Source: Citrus sinensis (Eukaryota; Streptophyta; Magnoliopsida; Sapindales; Rutaceae). Taken from it: a stretch of DNA of 64,000 bases. The notes below the pieces were generated by a model. That model was not told the DNA's origin and searched no databases. It saw nothing but the letters and a program-made list of their open reading frames with translations. Of this stretch, positions 16,599-27,722 are shown in pieces (the first letter of the stretch is position 1; every line of letters starts with the position of its first letter). A program made the translations under genes and the position numbers. Location of the stretch: assembly GCF_022201045.2 (NCBI RefSeq), contig NC_068557.1, positions 31,597,501 through 31,661,500 of the forward strand. The letters run 5' to 3'.

Positions 16599-17613
16599 TA
16601 CTGTTTTAGCGTAAAATTAAGAATCTGCCAACTATACTATGTTGGTTTAACCACAAACAAAATGATTTGAAGATGATGCGCTGTCAGTCGTATAATTTTT
16701 CGTTTCTCACTCCATTAACCTCTAAAACCAGCCTGGATTTAAACTGTTCAATGGCACGTAACCACTTTCCAATCATGCAAATGCCCTAAATACTATTGTT
16801 TCCAGCTTCCAGCCATGTTTTTGATAGTTATAGTGAGGATTAAGGTTGCAGCATGTGATGGTTCAACATTATATAAATAGTTTTTGGTGAATATGTGTAA
16901 TCTTATAAGAAACTTTGCTGTCTATGATATTTATCATGATTTTGATAGCAAAAAATTACGAGAAAAGTGACCTGTAAACGTAATCAATTGAAAGCCTGCT
17001 TTTTCGGCACAGGGAAAGTATCACCAAGCTGATTTTGGTACCGATATACAGACATAAAATGGGCAATGTTTATTAAATCTGGCATGTGGTCAGCGGAGCA
17101 AAAATAATGCATACGTAATTACAATATATGATTTATTCAGCCCCGTATATTTATAGATAACTTGGGTATAAAATGGGCTGAGAATTTGGTTTGGCATTCC
17201 TACTCGACTTATAGATTCTAAAGAAATAACATCTTTCTGCTAGATGATTGTTTTAACTTTCGAGAATTTTAGAACCAAAATGATCATCGATAAAACCTGA
17301 TCCGCTACTGAAATGGATTTTAAGTACAAAATGAATTCGATGGCACTTAGCAGTTGAAAGACATCAATAGTTCATAAAATCAGCCAGAAACATTAATGAG
17401 ACGTGCAAAATTGTTCCTTCTACGATCTATCATCTATTTCATGTAAAACATGACTACACTGTACAATATTAAATAACTGTTAGTATACAAAGCAAGAGTT
17501 CAAAGATTGAAATATACATTTAGCTCCAAAATTATGGCATTAGCGTGATTGGGAAATGATTGATCTGGTAAATCAATGCCAACTTCGGGAAAAATATTGT
17601 CATCACTTTCGAT
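16599..17613. other. Intergenic region
   Basis: It lies between the arabinogalactan peptide promoter and the 3' end of the CCDC174-like gene. It is AT-rich, and I see no gene, RNA or transposon ends. Confidence 0.5.
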
Positions 17614-19601
17614 TCATGTCTGTTCCATATTTGATGCTGCCTTTTGCTTTTCCAACAATTTGCGAAGATAGGCCTCTCTTAGTTTCTCCCGGCGAGCTTC
17701 TGCTTGTTCTTGCCTGCGCAATTTCAGCTCAAATGCCTTTTCTCTTGCTTGGTTTACTTCTTCATGAACTTCCCTGAAATGGAAAGAAAACCACTAATCA
17801 ATCGTTGTATGGATCTCAGCGGCATGATGTACAGAGCCTAGTATGTAATAACTGCAATCAGATAAAATAAAATAAAAGCAAACAATAAAAGAAGAAGAAC
17901 CAAATTTTATGTACGAAAGCTGTTATATAAAATAATTTTATGAAATTTACTGTTCTTACAATCGAATTTTGAACAATTATTCAATTTTCATTGGCTCTGT
18001 TCTTCTTTTGCATGATATTATATGTTAGCATATTGTTTGTTTGTCTCAGGATGTTAGTCAAGTACACCACCATCAGGAGATAATACAAAAGGAATATCCT
18101 CTTTCCAAATTACTCTCTGGTTCTCTCATTTTATAATTGCTCTACTTGTCCTACTTTCCCAATTTTTTCCAGTTTTCCTATCACAAATACTTATTTACAT
18201 TCTTTCTATTGTTACCTACTTACAAAAATGACAGTCCTCAGGCTTGTCAATTATGGCCATATTCTCCTGTCACCCCTCCAGTTAATTCTTTTTATTTTTC
18301 CTTCTACAAGGTATACCTTGTACATCAACCTAAGAAAGCCTACAGCGGGAATGTACCCTTGTTTCTTCAATTGACAATATATAGTAGCTTAATTGCACAA
18401 TATAGAGATATATTACTACATAATTTCTGTTGCATGAGCTAGCGGCTGTTCCACCAAGGTTCACAAGCAATTCTAAGTCCACTGAATGGTATCTTTAGAT
18501 AAAATATAAGCAACAATCCATATATTAGACTCCTACCCACAAATTTAACAGTCAGAACCTGTGCCATATAGACTATTAAAATTGCGAGTCAAAACTCCCA
18601 CATCATGTTTACCTTCACAGTATGCCCAATACCAAATGTCATACAAACAGAGAGAAAGATAGAGGAGAAAAGAAGAAGAAGAAGAAAAGAATTAAGCTTT
18701 ACCTCACAAAACGCTTGTGTTCACTGTTGTCCATTGTTCCAGATGTTCGCCCAGGTGCAACAAACTTCATGTTGAAAAGCATAGAACCATTGTCCTCGTG
18801 TTCATTATTGTCTGATGGTGCAGCAGAAGAAACATCAGAGCCATGTGGCTGCTGCGATTCCAGCTCTGTACTCTTACGGAAAAAGTCAACACAATACTTC
18901 TCCTTGTCTTCCTCATCTGATAGCTCTCCCCTCTGCAGTTTCTCATATAACTCAGCCTTCTTCTCTAATGCAGCATAGCTGGCTGATCCATCATTAGCTG
19001 CTTTCAACTCAAGCTTGTCCCTAGATGTATATACACAAGCAAGCATGATTAATCTTAGTAAAAGAATCAAACAGGCAATCGCTTAATACGCCAAAGTCCA
19101 AGCCAATTATTGGGGCAGTTTATTATTAACTGAAAACCACCACTGAAAATTGAATGAAAAAAAAAAATCAAAATTTTAAGTGCTCAAACATTAAACGAAA
19201 TTAGGGTTCTAACTGATAATCCTCATTTATGCCAAGTCCTAAATAATTAAATCTTGAAACTTGAAAAAAGAAATAACTAAATAAATAAATAAGAAAGAAG
19301 AGGGCAGGTACTTGAGAGAGCGGGCGTCGACGCCGGAGTTCTTGAGGGAGAAAGAATCGCGTGGAGCGATCTTCTTCTTGGCGCGAAGGAACTCAACATC
19401 AGGGCCATTCAACTCCTTGGATTTTCTAGATTCTTCTTGAGACTGATAAAGCTGGGCCTTGAGTTCCAAGATGGAGGAGAGACCCACTCCTTCTATCGAC
19501 CGTTGCTTTTTCGGCATTATTGATGATTCCGTCAGCCATCCCAGTGATTCCACCACCACTCTCTTCTTCCTCTCCTGTTCCTGATCCTGTTCCTCACCCA
19601 T
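17614..19601 (-). CDS. CCDC174: CCDC174-like coiled-coil protein
   Basis: Three exons read in phase on the minus strand: 19601-19312, 19020-18703 and 17773-17614, giving 255 aa. The N-terminal block LSSILELKAQLYQSQEES and the block ALEKKAELYEKLQRGE followed by acidic LSDEEDKEKYCVDFFRKS match the conserved parts of CCDC174 as I remember the family. The C-terminus is a highly charged helix rich in Glu, Arg and Lys (from REKAFELKLRRQEQAEARR). Animal CCDC174 is longer (~470 aa), is nuclear and is linked to the exon junction complex; the plant role is unknown. The protein has no signal peptide or membrane segment. Residues 1-28 before the second Met are acidic and basic low complexity, so the start could instead be MPKKQRS. 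It is upstream of, and in the same direction as, the arabinogalactan peptide gene. Confidence 0.75.
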
Positions 19602-20634
19602 TTTTTGCTCTTGATTTTGATTTTGATTTGTCTTCTTTGAGATTCACGATTGGGGTTTCATAGAGATGAGATGAGATGAGAGCCACTGCTGCTGCCTGAT
19701 TCTCTCCTTTCTTGTTAATTTCACCGCCGCCCTCTGTAAACGACTTGTCGTTTGTTTTGTACGAATAAAGCCACGTCGGCCCTCGTAAATTCAAAAAATT
19801 ATTCTAAATTAACACTCTGACCTATTTTTGACTTATAAAAAATATAAAACTAATATTTGAGTTTTATTAAATTTTAACTTTTTGCAGTTGGCTGAGTGAT
19901 TTTTAAGTTATTTAAAAAAATTATTGTATTTTAATAATATTTTAATTAAAAAAATGAGTTTTGAAGGTTGATTTTTTAAGTGTATATAACCCTCACCTAT
20001 TTTATTAAATAATAAGAATAAATGTGTTGCGAATAAGCGTTCAACCTATTGATTTGAGAAAAAGAGTTGCTATCATTTTATTAATCATTTATTCTCCTTA
20101 TATATTACGGAAAATGATGGGATTATTTACACTTTAAACATTCTAATTTTAGTAGAAAAATCTATTATAAATATATGAATTATTATTAAAGATAATTTAT
20201 TATAAATTAGTATTATATAATTATTTTGAACACCCCTATAACATATTTAATATATAATTCTCATGCCCTAAATCTTAAAATTTTTATTTCCAGCATAGTA
20301 ATCAATACTTAAATAAACAATAAGGAAATCAATATTTAAAAAAAAAAATTGACTATGTATCATTGCTTTCTATTAAAGAATTATTAGAGTACACTTTTTG
20401 GGCTTAAATCTAGTTGTCCGCATAGCAAGAGTATCCTGGAAACATTTATTGGAAAGGACAAATATAAAGCTAATTAACGAAGCTACGAAACTACAAGAAA
20501 TTAATTGGGGGAGCTACTTATTCTCAAAATGGAGAGCCAAAAAGTTGACTCTAAGATCTCTAGCTCCAAGAAATCTAGTTGCACGTTTTTATGATCATCC
20601 GCTTCAACACTCTTGGTCTTTCGCCAAGAATTAA
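19602..20634. other. Intergenic region
   Basis: About 180 bp of GC-richer 5' region of the CCDC174-like gene are followed by AT-rich DNA up to the terpene synthase stop codon. A plus-strand ORF near 20398-20634 has no recognisable content. Confidence 0.5.
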
Positions 20635-23100
20635 TCAAAGATTGATTAAAGAAACGGGATGAACAAGTAATGGCAATACACGATTTTTACTTTTGTGCTG
20701 AATGGTATGTCCATCTCCATTTTGGTACGTGCATTGAGCCATTCTTGCTAGATTAATCGCAAACCGGATAAAATTGTTGGACAATAATAAGTGATCAGGA
20801 TTTTCATCTCCATCTTTACTGTTCATCTTCATCCATGTTGCTGTGATCAAATCTCTGATGTGTTCACGAGCATCGCTTTCTGAAGCTCCAGTTTCATGCA
20901 TGTAACATTGAATCGCTTTAGGAACATCACCTCGTTTCACCTCATCCTAAGATAAATCAAGCAAGAAATTAATATTAATTCATTAGACTATATATTATTA
21001 TATACACGCATATATTATATGAATCATAAATTAATTCTTTGGAACATATAATCTAATAGAACAGAATGAAAATCATTAAAAATATATAAGATGATGTAAC
21101 GTACCGATGATGTTGCCAAATCATTTGCAAGTCGAAAAATCATCGATGGCCAACGAATTATGTTGGGGTATTCTTCTAAGAATTGCAAGGCCTCCTTTGT
21201 TGGTGGATTTGCAATCAGAGTATAAGCATGCAGCAGAATTACAGGTCCTGATACTGAAATCCAAGCATTGTCCATGTATTCCTCAAGGGTTGGGATGTAT
21301 CCGCTGCTGTACCATTTGGCCTCCAACAAAAAGGATTTGCACATATCTGCCCACTGCAATACAAGTATTATTATAATTATCATCATCATCATCAGTAGCA
21401 AAACATAAAAATGAAAAAAAAAAAAATTACATCGAAGATTAATTTATTAAAATTAATTAATTACCGCTTTCTTAAGGTAAGGAATGATATGAACTCCTTG
21501 CTTCTTGAGAACATCAAAAGCCATTTCGTTTGTGGAATTATGGAGAACAAGAAAACACAGCTTCATATAGTATGGAAGTTGATCCATTGCGTTGACATCC
21601 CATCTGAAATCAAATTAATTAATTACAAACCCAATTATATTTTAATTAATTGATGAATATTTATGATAGAACTAGCTAATTTAACTGCAGAGAGGGAGAG
21701 AGAGTTTGATAAAAGTAAAGACTCGTGTAGTGTACTAACCTCTCAACAGCATTTGTGAATAGCTCAAGTTCATCCAAGGTACCATACACATCATAAACAT
21801 CGTCAATAGTCGTAATTAATGCGTTCGCCTTTGTGGACATCCTTCTGCAATATCCGAACTGAGGCTCCCATACCTCCCCCAAGGCCCAGAAGAAATTCTC
21901 CATTATCCTGTCCCTTGCAAAATGCAACTCTCCAAGACCCGTCTTCCTCCACCACCTCGACACATACTTGAGCTCTTCTTGGTGCTCTGCTTGCACAGCA
22001 TTAAAGTCCAATTTAGCAAGCTCTACCAAGACTTGGTTCACGTCTGGCCCTCTTTGGTACATATCAATGAACCACCTTGCCTCCAATCTTACCATCCTCC
22101 AATGTAATGGAAGTTCCAACGCATGCTCCACTAATGTTGAAAGATATCCATCGTCATCATTGTTATTGTGCTTCACGTATTCTTTGAGATGTGTGGTTGT
22201 GAAATTTATAGCTTCATTGAAGATATTGCTCTCTTCTTCTACCAGAAGATATGCAGCTTCATACAGTGCTAAAATTCCTTTGATATCGTCACCGAGGCAT
22301 GACTTCAACTTCCCCTTCTCGTCCATGAAAAGAGAGAGAGTTCCTACAGCAACACGTACATCTGAATCACACACACACATATATATATAGATAAAACAAA
22401 AATAAAATATAGAACAAAAACTTCCATTGGATTTGGGTACGTACCTTGTGCATGCATATCAAAACCATGCTGTCTTAGGAGTCTAAATTCAAGAGCTACG
22501 GCATATAACGAACTTTCTTGTTTTTCCTTGGCATGGTAACTGCTGCGACTGTTTCTCTCGTTATATATCCTACTGAGAAATCTTTTAATTTCGTCCTCAA
22601 AGTGATAGGATACTCCAAGTCTTTGCAAATTATCAACAATCTCCAGTTGATGTAACGCATCCACGTAATCAACCTCTTTATTCTCAAGCATTAACCTCAC
22701 TTCTCCCTTCAGCTTTTCGATCCTTTGGGCATATGATTCTACCTACAAAGATTATCAAAAGACGAACACCATTAGTTTGTTTTAGCTTCACATGCAGATC
22801 CCGTCAATTCCAAATAATTAATTGAATCATCACTATAGTTATTAAGCATACCACATATTCATTTGACAGAGACTGAAGGTAATCGTAGCCCCACATAGAA
22901 GGCTGATAATTGGCAGATCGCCTATTACTAATTGCCTTCTCACACACGCTGGTAGCATTAGCAGCCGTGCATTGGACCGGAGATGCACGAAAGCCATTGC
23001 TATTGCTGATGTTGAGTGATCCGACTGATGAGATGCAACTTCTAGGCTGCAATCTCGTGAAGTTAGCAGCAGGCACTGAAGCAATCAGTTGATGAGCCAT
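20635..23100 (-). CDS. Monoterpene synthase, TPS-b subfamily
   Basis: Six exons read in phase on the minus strand: 23100-22852, 22742-22445, 22361-21740, 21603-21465, 21353-21105 and 20946-20635, giving 622 aa. A plastid transit peptide (about 1-59) is followed by [11 protein letters not shown] (Arg60, Arg61, Trp70), the RRx8W motif of cyclising monoterpene synthases. The metal-binding motifs are intact: DDVYD (369-373) and NDLATSSDE (513-521). The enzyme should convert geranyl diphosphate to a monoterpene in plastids; the product cannot be read from sequence. Overall similarity is to Citrus pinene and limonene synthases as I recall them. Exons of 139 and 249 nt match the fifth and sixth exons of the usual seven-exon gene, while the 622-nt third exon equals the usual third and fourth exons fused, so one intron appears lost. 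Nested transposons lie about 120 bp upstream of the ATG. Confidence 0.93.
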
Positions 23101-23203
23101 TAATTAATTTATTAAAAAAGTAATTCTCCTGAAACGTCTTTTCTCTCTCGCTTTCTCAATTTATTTGTATGCTTCGTATGGTCCAAATTCACTGGGTGCC
23201 ACA

Positions 23204-23211
23204 ATTTATAG
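23204..23211 (-). promoter_or_regulatory. TATA box of the terpene synthase
   Basis: CTATAAAT on the minus strand, about 105 bp before the ATG at 23100. Only about 6 bp separate it from the target duplication of the inserted element, so the core promoter survives but all upstream promoter DNA is displaced by about 3.2 kb. Confidence 0.55.
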
Positions 23212-23255
23212 AGGGACCTTGCTATGTTATAGACTCTGTATGTAACATAGCAATT

Positions 23256-23768
23256 TGTTAGGAAATTGATGGGTGAAGCAGTGCCGTAATTAAAATAAAA
23301 TTAGAAGAAAATAAAGAAGAAACATAAAAAAGATAGCAGGAAATTACGTGGTTCGGCTTTTAGTATACGTCCACAGGCGAAGATAGAAAGAAAATATTTT
23401 ACTAGTGAAAATGAGTTACAAGTATTGTAATATTTTAGCTCACTTTCCAAAATCCAAATATACTCAAACTCTCAAAACACTAAAACAAGAGCTTTATTAT
23501 TTAAGCTCTACAAAATTCTCTGCTCTCTTAAATGCAGGAATTGCTTCTCACAAAAACTGAATGCTAAAACCAAAATGGGGGGCTTCTTTTATATAGTCAA
23601 AATTGGCTATTATTTTAATAATTTCTTTTTTTCCTTCTTGTGGCTTTTTCAAAGTCATGTTCTATCCTTCTTTTTTTTTTAATATGGTTGGCGCCGCCCT
23701 TAGCAAATGTCAAAAAATGGATGTGAAGTTCTTGCTCCTCTAGAAAGAGTGGCCCACCGCATTTGACA
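23256..23768 (-). repeat. 3' LTR of the Copia element
   Basis: Complete 513-bp LTR, bounded by the polypurine tract on its right. It matches 25891-26323 along about 430 bp with scattered substitutions, which suggests an old insertion. Confidence 0.85.
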
Positions 23769-25890
23769 TTCTCCCACTTGGAGATTAGATTGAGGACCGA
23801 TCAATCTCCACACCATCCTTTATGCTTCGTCATTGTCATGTTGCCTATGTTTCTGCTAGGCCACAAGAGGATATACTCCAAATAAACTTGTCAGCATTGA
23901 TTGGCTTGGTTAAAACATCTGCTAGATTTTCCTTGGTATGAATTTTTTGTAAATCCACACTTCCGTCTTCCGCTACTTCTCGAACGAAGTGATACTGAAC
24001 TCCTATATGTTTTGTCCTAGAATGAAAGGGTGGATTCTTTGCAATATGCAAGGCACTCTGACTGTCACAAAACACAAAAATTTTCTCTTATTTGTGCCCG
24101 AGCTCATCCAATAACCTTTATTATTTGTATCTAAATAGCTTCCTTGCAAGCTTGTGTAGCTGCCATGTATTCTGCTTCTGTTGTAGATAAAGCCACAACA
24201 GTCTGTAGTTTTGAAATCCAGCTTACAGCTTCTCCTGCAAGTGTAAACACATAGCCAGTAGTGGATTTTCTTTTATCAAGGTCTTCTGCAAAATCTGAAT
24301 CCACGTAGCCCCTAACAGTAAATTCTGATCCTCCATAACATAATGCAACATCTGAGGTTCCTCTGATATATCTCAGAATCCTCTTTACAATTATCCAATG
24401 CTCTCCACAAGGATTTGCCATGTATCGACTGACTGCTCATACTACTTGTGCAATGTCCGGTCTAGTACATATCATAGCGAACATCAAACTTCACACCGCT
24501 GATGCATATGGTACTTGAGACATCTCCTTCCTCTCTGCTTCATTGCTAGGACACATACTTGAAGATAATTTGAAATTAACAGGAAGTAGGGTAGAAATTG
24601 GCTTATAATCGTGCATGTTGAAGTGTTACAAGATTTTCTTCAAGTAGTTCTTCTGAGAAAGCCAAATCTTCTTGTTATTTCTGTCTCAGTAAATTTGCAT
24701 CCCTAAAATCTTGTTTGCTGGTCCCAAGTCCTTCATTTCGAACTCCCTAGCCAACTGTGCCTTTAATTCTTGGATTCGATCTTTGTTAGGGCCTGCTTAC
24801 AATATGTCATCCACATACAACAGTAAAATGATGAAATCATTATCTTCAAATCTCTTGTAATATGCACAATGGTCTTAACTGAGTCTGTTGTATCCAAGGC
24901 TCATGATGATGGAATCAAATCTCTTATGCCAACACCTCGACACCTGTTTGAGACCGTATAGAGATTTGTTCAACCTACAAACTAAGTTCTCCTTTCCTCT
25001 TTCAGAAAAATCTTCTGGTTGGAGCATATAAATTTCTTCTTCAAGTTCTCAATGAAAAAATGCAGTTTTCACATTTAATTGCTCTAGATGTAGGTCAAAT
25101 GTAGCATACATTGTCAAAACTATTCTGACTGTTGTGAGTCGAACCACCGGAGAAAATATCTCGTTGAAGTCAATACATTCTTTCTAAGCATATCATTTCA
25201 CCACTAATCTTGCACGATACCGCTCCACTTAGTCATTGTCATCACGTTTGATCTTGTAGACCCATTTATTTCCAATAGCTTTTCTTCCATGTGGTAATGG
25301 TACAAGTTCCCATGTCTTATTTTTGTGTAGAGCTTCAATTTCTTCCTACATTGCTGTCATCCACAAAACAACATCTGAGTTGTTTAAAGTTTCATGGAAA
25401 GTTAATGGCTCTCCATCATCTGTTAGAAGACAGTACGCAACATTGATCTCTTTGACATACTCCGAGTGTCACGCCGACGGTCGTCTCTCACGAGTTGATC
25501 GACAAACTTCTGGAGCCTCGGACTCGACTAGTTCTTGTTGCTCGTGCTCTGGTGCTGCTTCAGAAGAATCTGAATCTTCTCCCCCCAAATTATTTTTTAC
25601 ATATACCGGTACAGTCTCTGATTTTTCTTTTATAGTGCTATCATCCTCATATCTCCTTTGTAGTTGATCTTCTACAAAGATAACATCTTTGTTGATGACG
25701 ATCTTGTGGGCAGTAGGGTCCCACAGACGATACCCCTTTACTCCATCAGCATATCCCAAGAAGGTACATCTTCTAAATTTTGGATCCAGTTTTGTTCTTT
25801 CTTGGGCATTGTACATCACGTACACATGACATCCAAATGCATGTAGGTACGAGTAATCAGCTGGCTTTCTAGTCCATACAAAAAGGAAAT

Positions 25891-26323
25891 CAGGAAATTA
25901 CGTGGTTTGGCTTTTATCCTACGTCCACGGGCGAAGACAGAAGGAAAATATTTTACTAGTGAAAATTAGTTACAAGTATTGCAGTATTTTAGCTCACTTC
26001 CCAAAACCCCCAATACACCCAAACTCTCAAAACACTAAAATAAGAGCTTTATTATTTAAGCTCTACAAAATTCTCTGCTCTCTTAAATATAGGAATTGCT
26101 TCTCATAAAAACTGAATGCTAAACCCAAAATGGGGGGCTTCCTTTATATAGCCAAAATTGGCTATTATTTTAATATTTTCTTTTTTTCCTTCTTGTGACT
26201 TTTTCAAAGCCGTGTTCTATCCTCTTTTTTTTTTTAATATGGTTGGTGTCGCCCTTAGCAAATGTCAAAAAATGAATGTAAAGTTCTTGCTCTTCTAGGA
26301 AGAGTGGCCCACCTCATTTGACA
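25891..26323 (-). repeat. 5' LTR of the Copia element, truncated
   Basis: It matches the other LTR from CAGGAAATTACGTGG to the terminal ACA. It joins directly to integrase coding sequence at about 25890, with no primer-binding site between them. Confidence 0.85.
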
Positions 26324-26572
26324 CAAATGAAGAGCATCCACGCATTGCAGGAGAGAGGAAAAGTTGTTGGAACTCACCCGATACAAGGTCAATTTACACT
26401 GGGTTGTTACATACAGAGTCTGTAACGTAGCCTTGTCCTTTATAGAGGCCATAAACCGTTGCGTATTACACTTGCCTCTTCCTTGACTCTTGTACCTATA
26501 ATTATTATAAAATAAGACTTTACCTATCTGATTATTACCTAATCAGAAACTTATTGGCAACAAGCAATAATA

Positions 26573-27722
26573 GTTAATGGTCATAGTTTCATGTTTATTG
26601 GTCCATTAAATAAATAATTTTCAGGGTTGTAAGTTAATGATCTCATGTTTCATGTTTATTATCCTAAGTTTCAAGTTTATTAATTAAATGATTTTCATGG
26701 TTGCAAGTTAATGGTTTCATGTATCATGTTTATTGCCCTAAGTTTCAAGTTCATACTTTTCAAATTTAATGGTTTAGATATCAAGTTAATGGTCATGGTT
26801 TCATGTTTATTGATCCATTAAATAAATGATTTTCAGGGTTACAAGTTAATAATCTCATGTTTCATGTTTATTGCCCCAAGTTTCAAGTTCATTAATTAAA
26901 TAATTTTCATGGTTGCAAGTTAATGGTCTCATGTATCATGTTTATTGTCCTAAGTTTCAAGTTCACACTTTTCAAGTTTAATAGTTTATATATCAAGTTA
27001 ATGGTCATGGTTTCATGTTTATTGGTCCATTAAATAAATGATTTTCAGGGTTGCAAGTTAATGATCTCATGTTTCATGTTTATTGCCCTAAGTTTCAACT
27101 TCATTAATTAAATGATTTTCATGGTTGCAAGTTAATGGTCTCATGTATCATGTTTATTGCCCTAAGTTTCAAGTTTAATAAGTTAGATATCAAGTTAATG
27201 GTCATGGTTTCATGTTTATTGGTCCATTAAATAAATGATTTTCAGAGTTGCAAGTTAATGATCTCATGTTTCATGTTTATTACCCTAAGTTTCAAATTCA
27301 TTAATTAAATGATTTTCATGGTTGCAAGTTAATGGTCTCATGTATCATGTTTATTGCCCTAAGTTTCAAGTTCACACTTTTCAAGTTTAATGGTTTAGAT
27401 ATCAAGTTAATGGTCATGATTTCATGTTTATTGATCCATTATTAAATGATTTTCATGATTGCAAGTTAATGATCTCATGTTTCATGTTTATTGCCCTAAG
27501 TTTCAAGTTTATTAATTAAATGATTTTCATGGTTTCAAATTAATGATAACATATTTTATGTCTATTGCCCTAAATTTCAAGTTTCATTGGTTTCATGTTT
27601 AATGGCTGAGATATCAAGTTAATGGTCATTATTTTATTTTTATTAGTCCATTAATTAAATAATTTTCATGGTTGTAAGTTAATAATGACATGTTTCATGT
27701 TTATTGACCTAAATTCCACGTT
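26573..27722. repeat. 212-bp higher-order tandem array
   Basis: The landmark GGTCATRGTTTCATGTTTAT or a close variant starts at 26579, 26791, 27003, 27200, 27412 and 27624, giving periods of 212, 212, 197, 212 and 212. The 197-bp copy lacks a 15-bp TTCACACTTTTCAAG segment. Each unit holds three related ~70-bp monomers sharing TCATGTTTATTG and CAAGTTAAT. There are about 5.4 copies. It is non-coding. Confidence 0.92.

Larger units (their letters stand above)
23256..26323 (-). mobile_element. Decayed Ty1/Copia LTR retrotransposon
   Basis: Two direct, diverged LTRs flank minus-strand pol remnants. The full LTR is 23256-23768 and begins TG and ends CA on the plus strand. The other, 25891-26323, lacks about 80 bp. 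Order on the minus strand: LTR, integrase C-terminal part (VWTRKPADYSYLHAFGC onward, 25887-25469), reverse transcriptase with in-frame stops (YVDD at 24817-24806), RNase H (24421-23845, including STTEAEYMAA), a polypurine tract AAGTGGGAGAA touching the LTR at 23769, then the second LTR. Gag, protease and most of integrase are missing, together with the inner end of the 5' LTR, so one deletion probably removed them. Flanking CAATT (23251-23255) and CAAAT (26324-26328) look like a target duplication with one change. It cannot be autonomous. Confidence 0.9.
23222..26430. mobile_element. Small TIR element split by a Copia insertion
   Basis: The outer ends are 25-bp inverted repeats at 23222-23246 (starting CTATGTTATAGACTCTGTAT) and 26406-26430 (its reverse complement starts CTACGTTACAGACTCTGTAT). 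They are flanked by a direct CCTTG at 23217-23221 and 26431-26435, read as the target duplication. Without the Copia element at 23256-26323 the element would be about 140 bp and non-coding. A 5-bp duplication does not point clearly to one superfamily. Confidence 0.7.

Noticed and set aside
20398-20634. Plus-strand ORF next to the terpene synthase stop codon
   Set aside because: It lies in the presumed 3' flank of the terpene synthase and has no recognisable content.
26573-27722. Regular repeat array that could be mistaken for a CRISPR
   Set aside because: Units are about 212 bp of continuous similarity with no unique spacers, and this is plant nuclear DNA.
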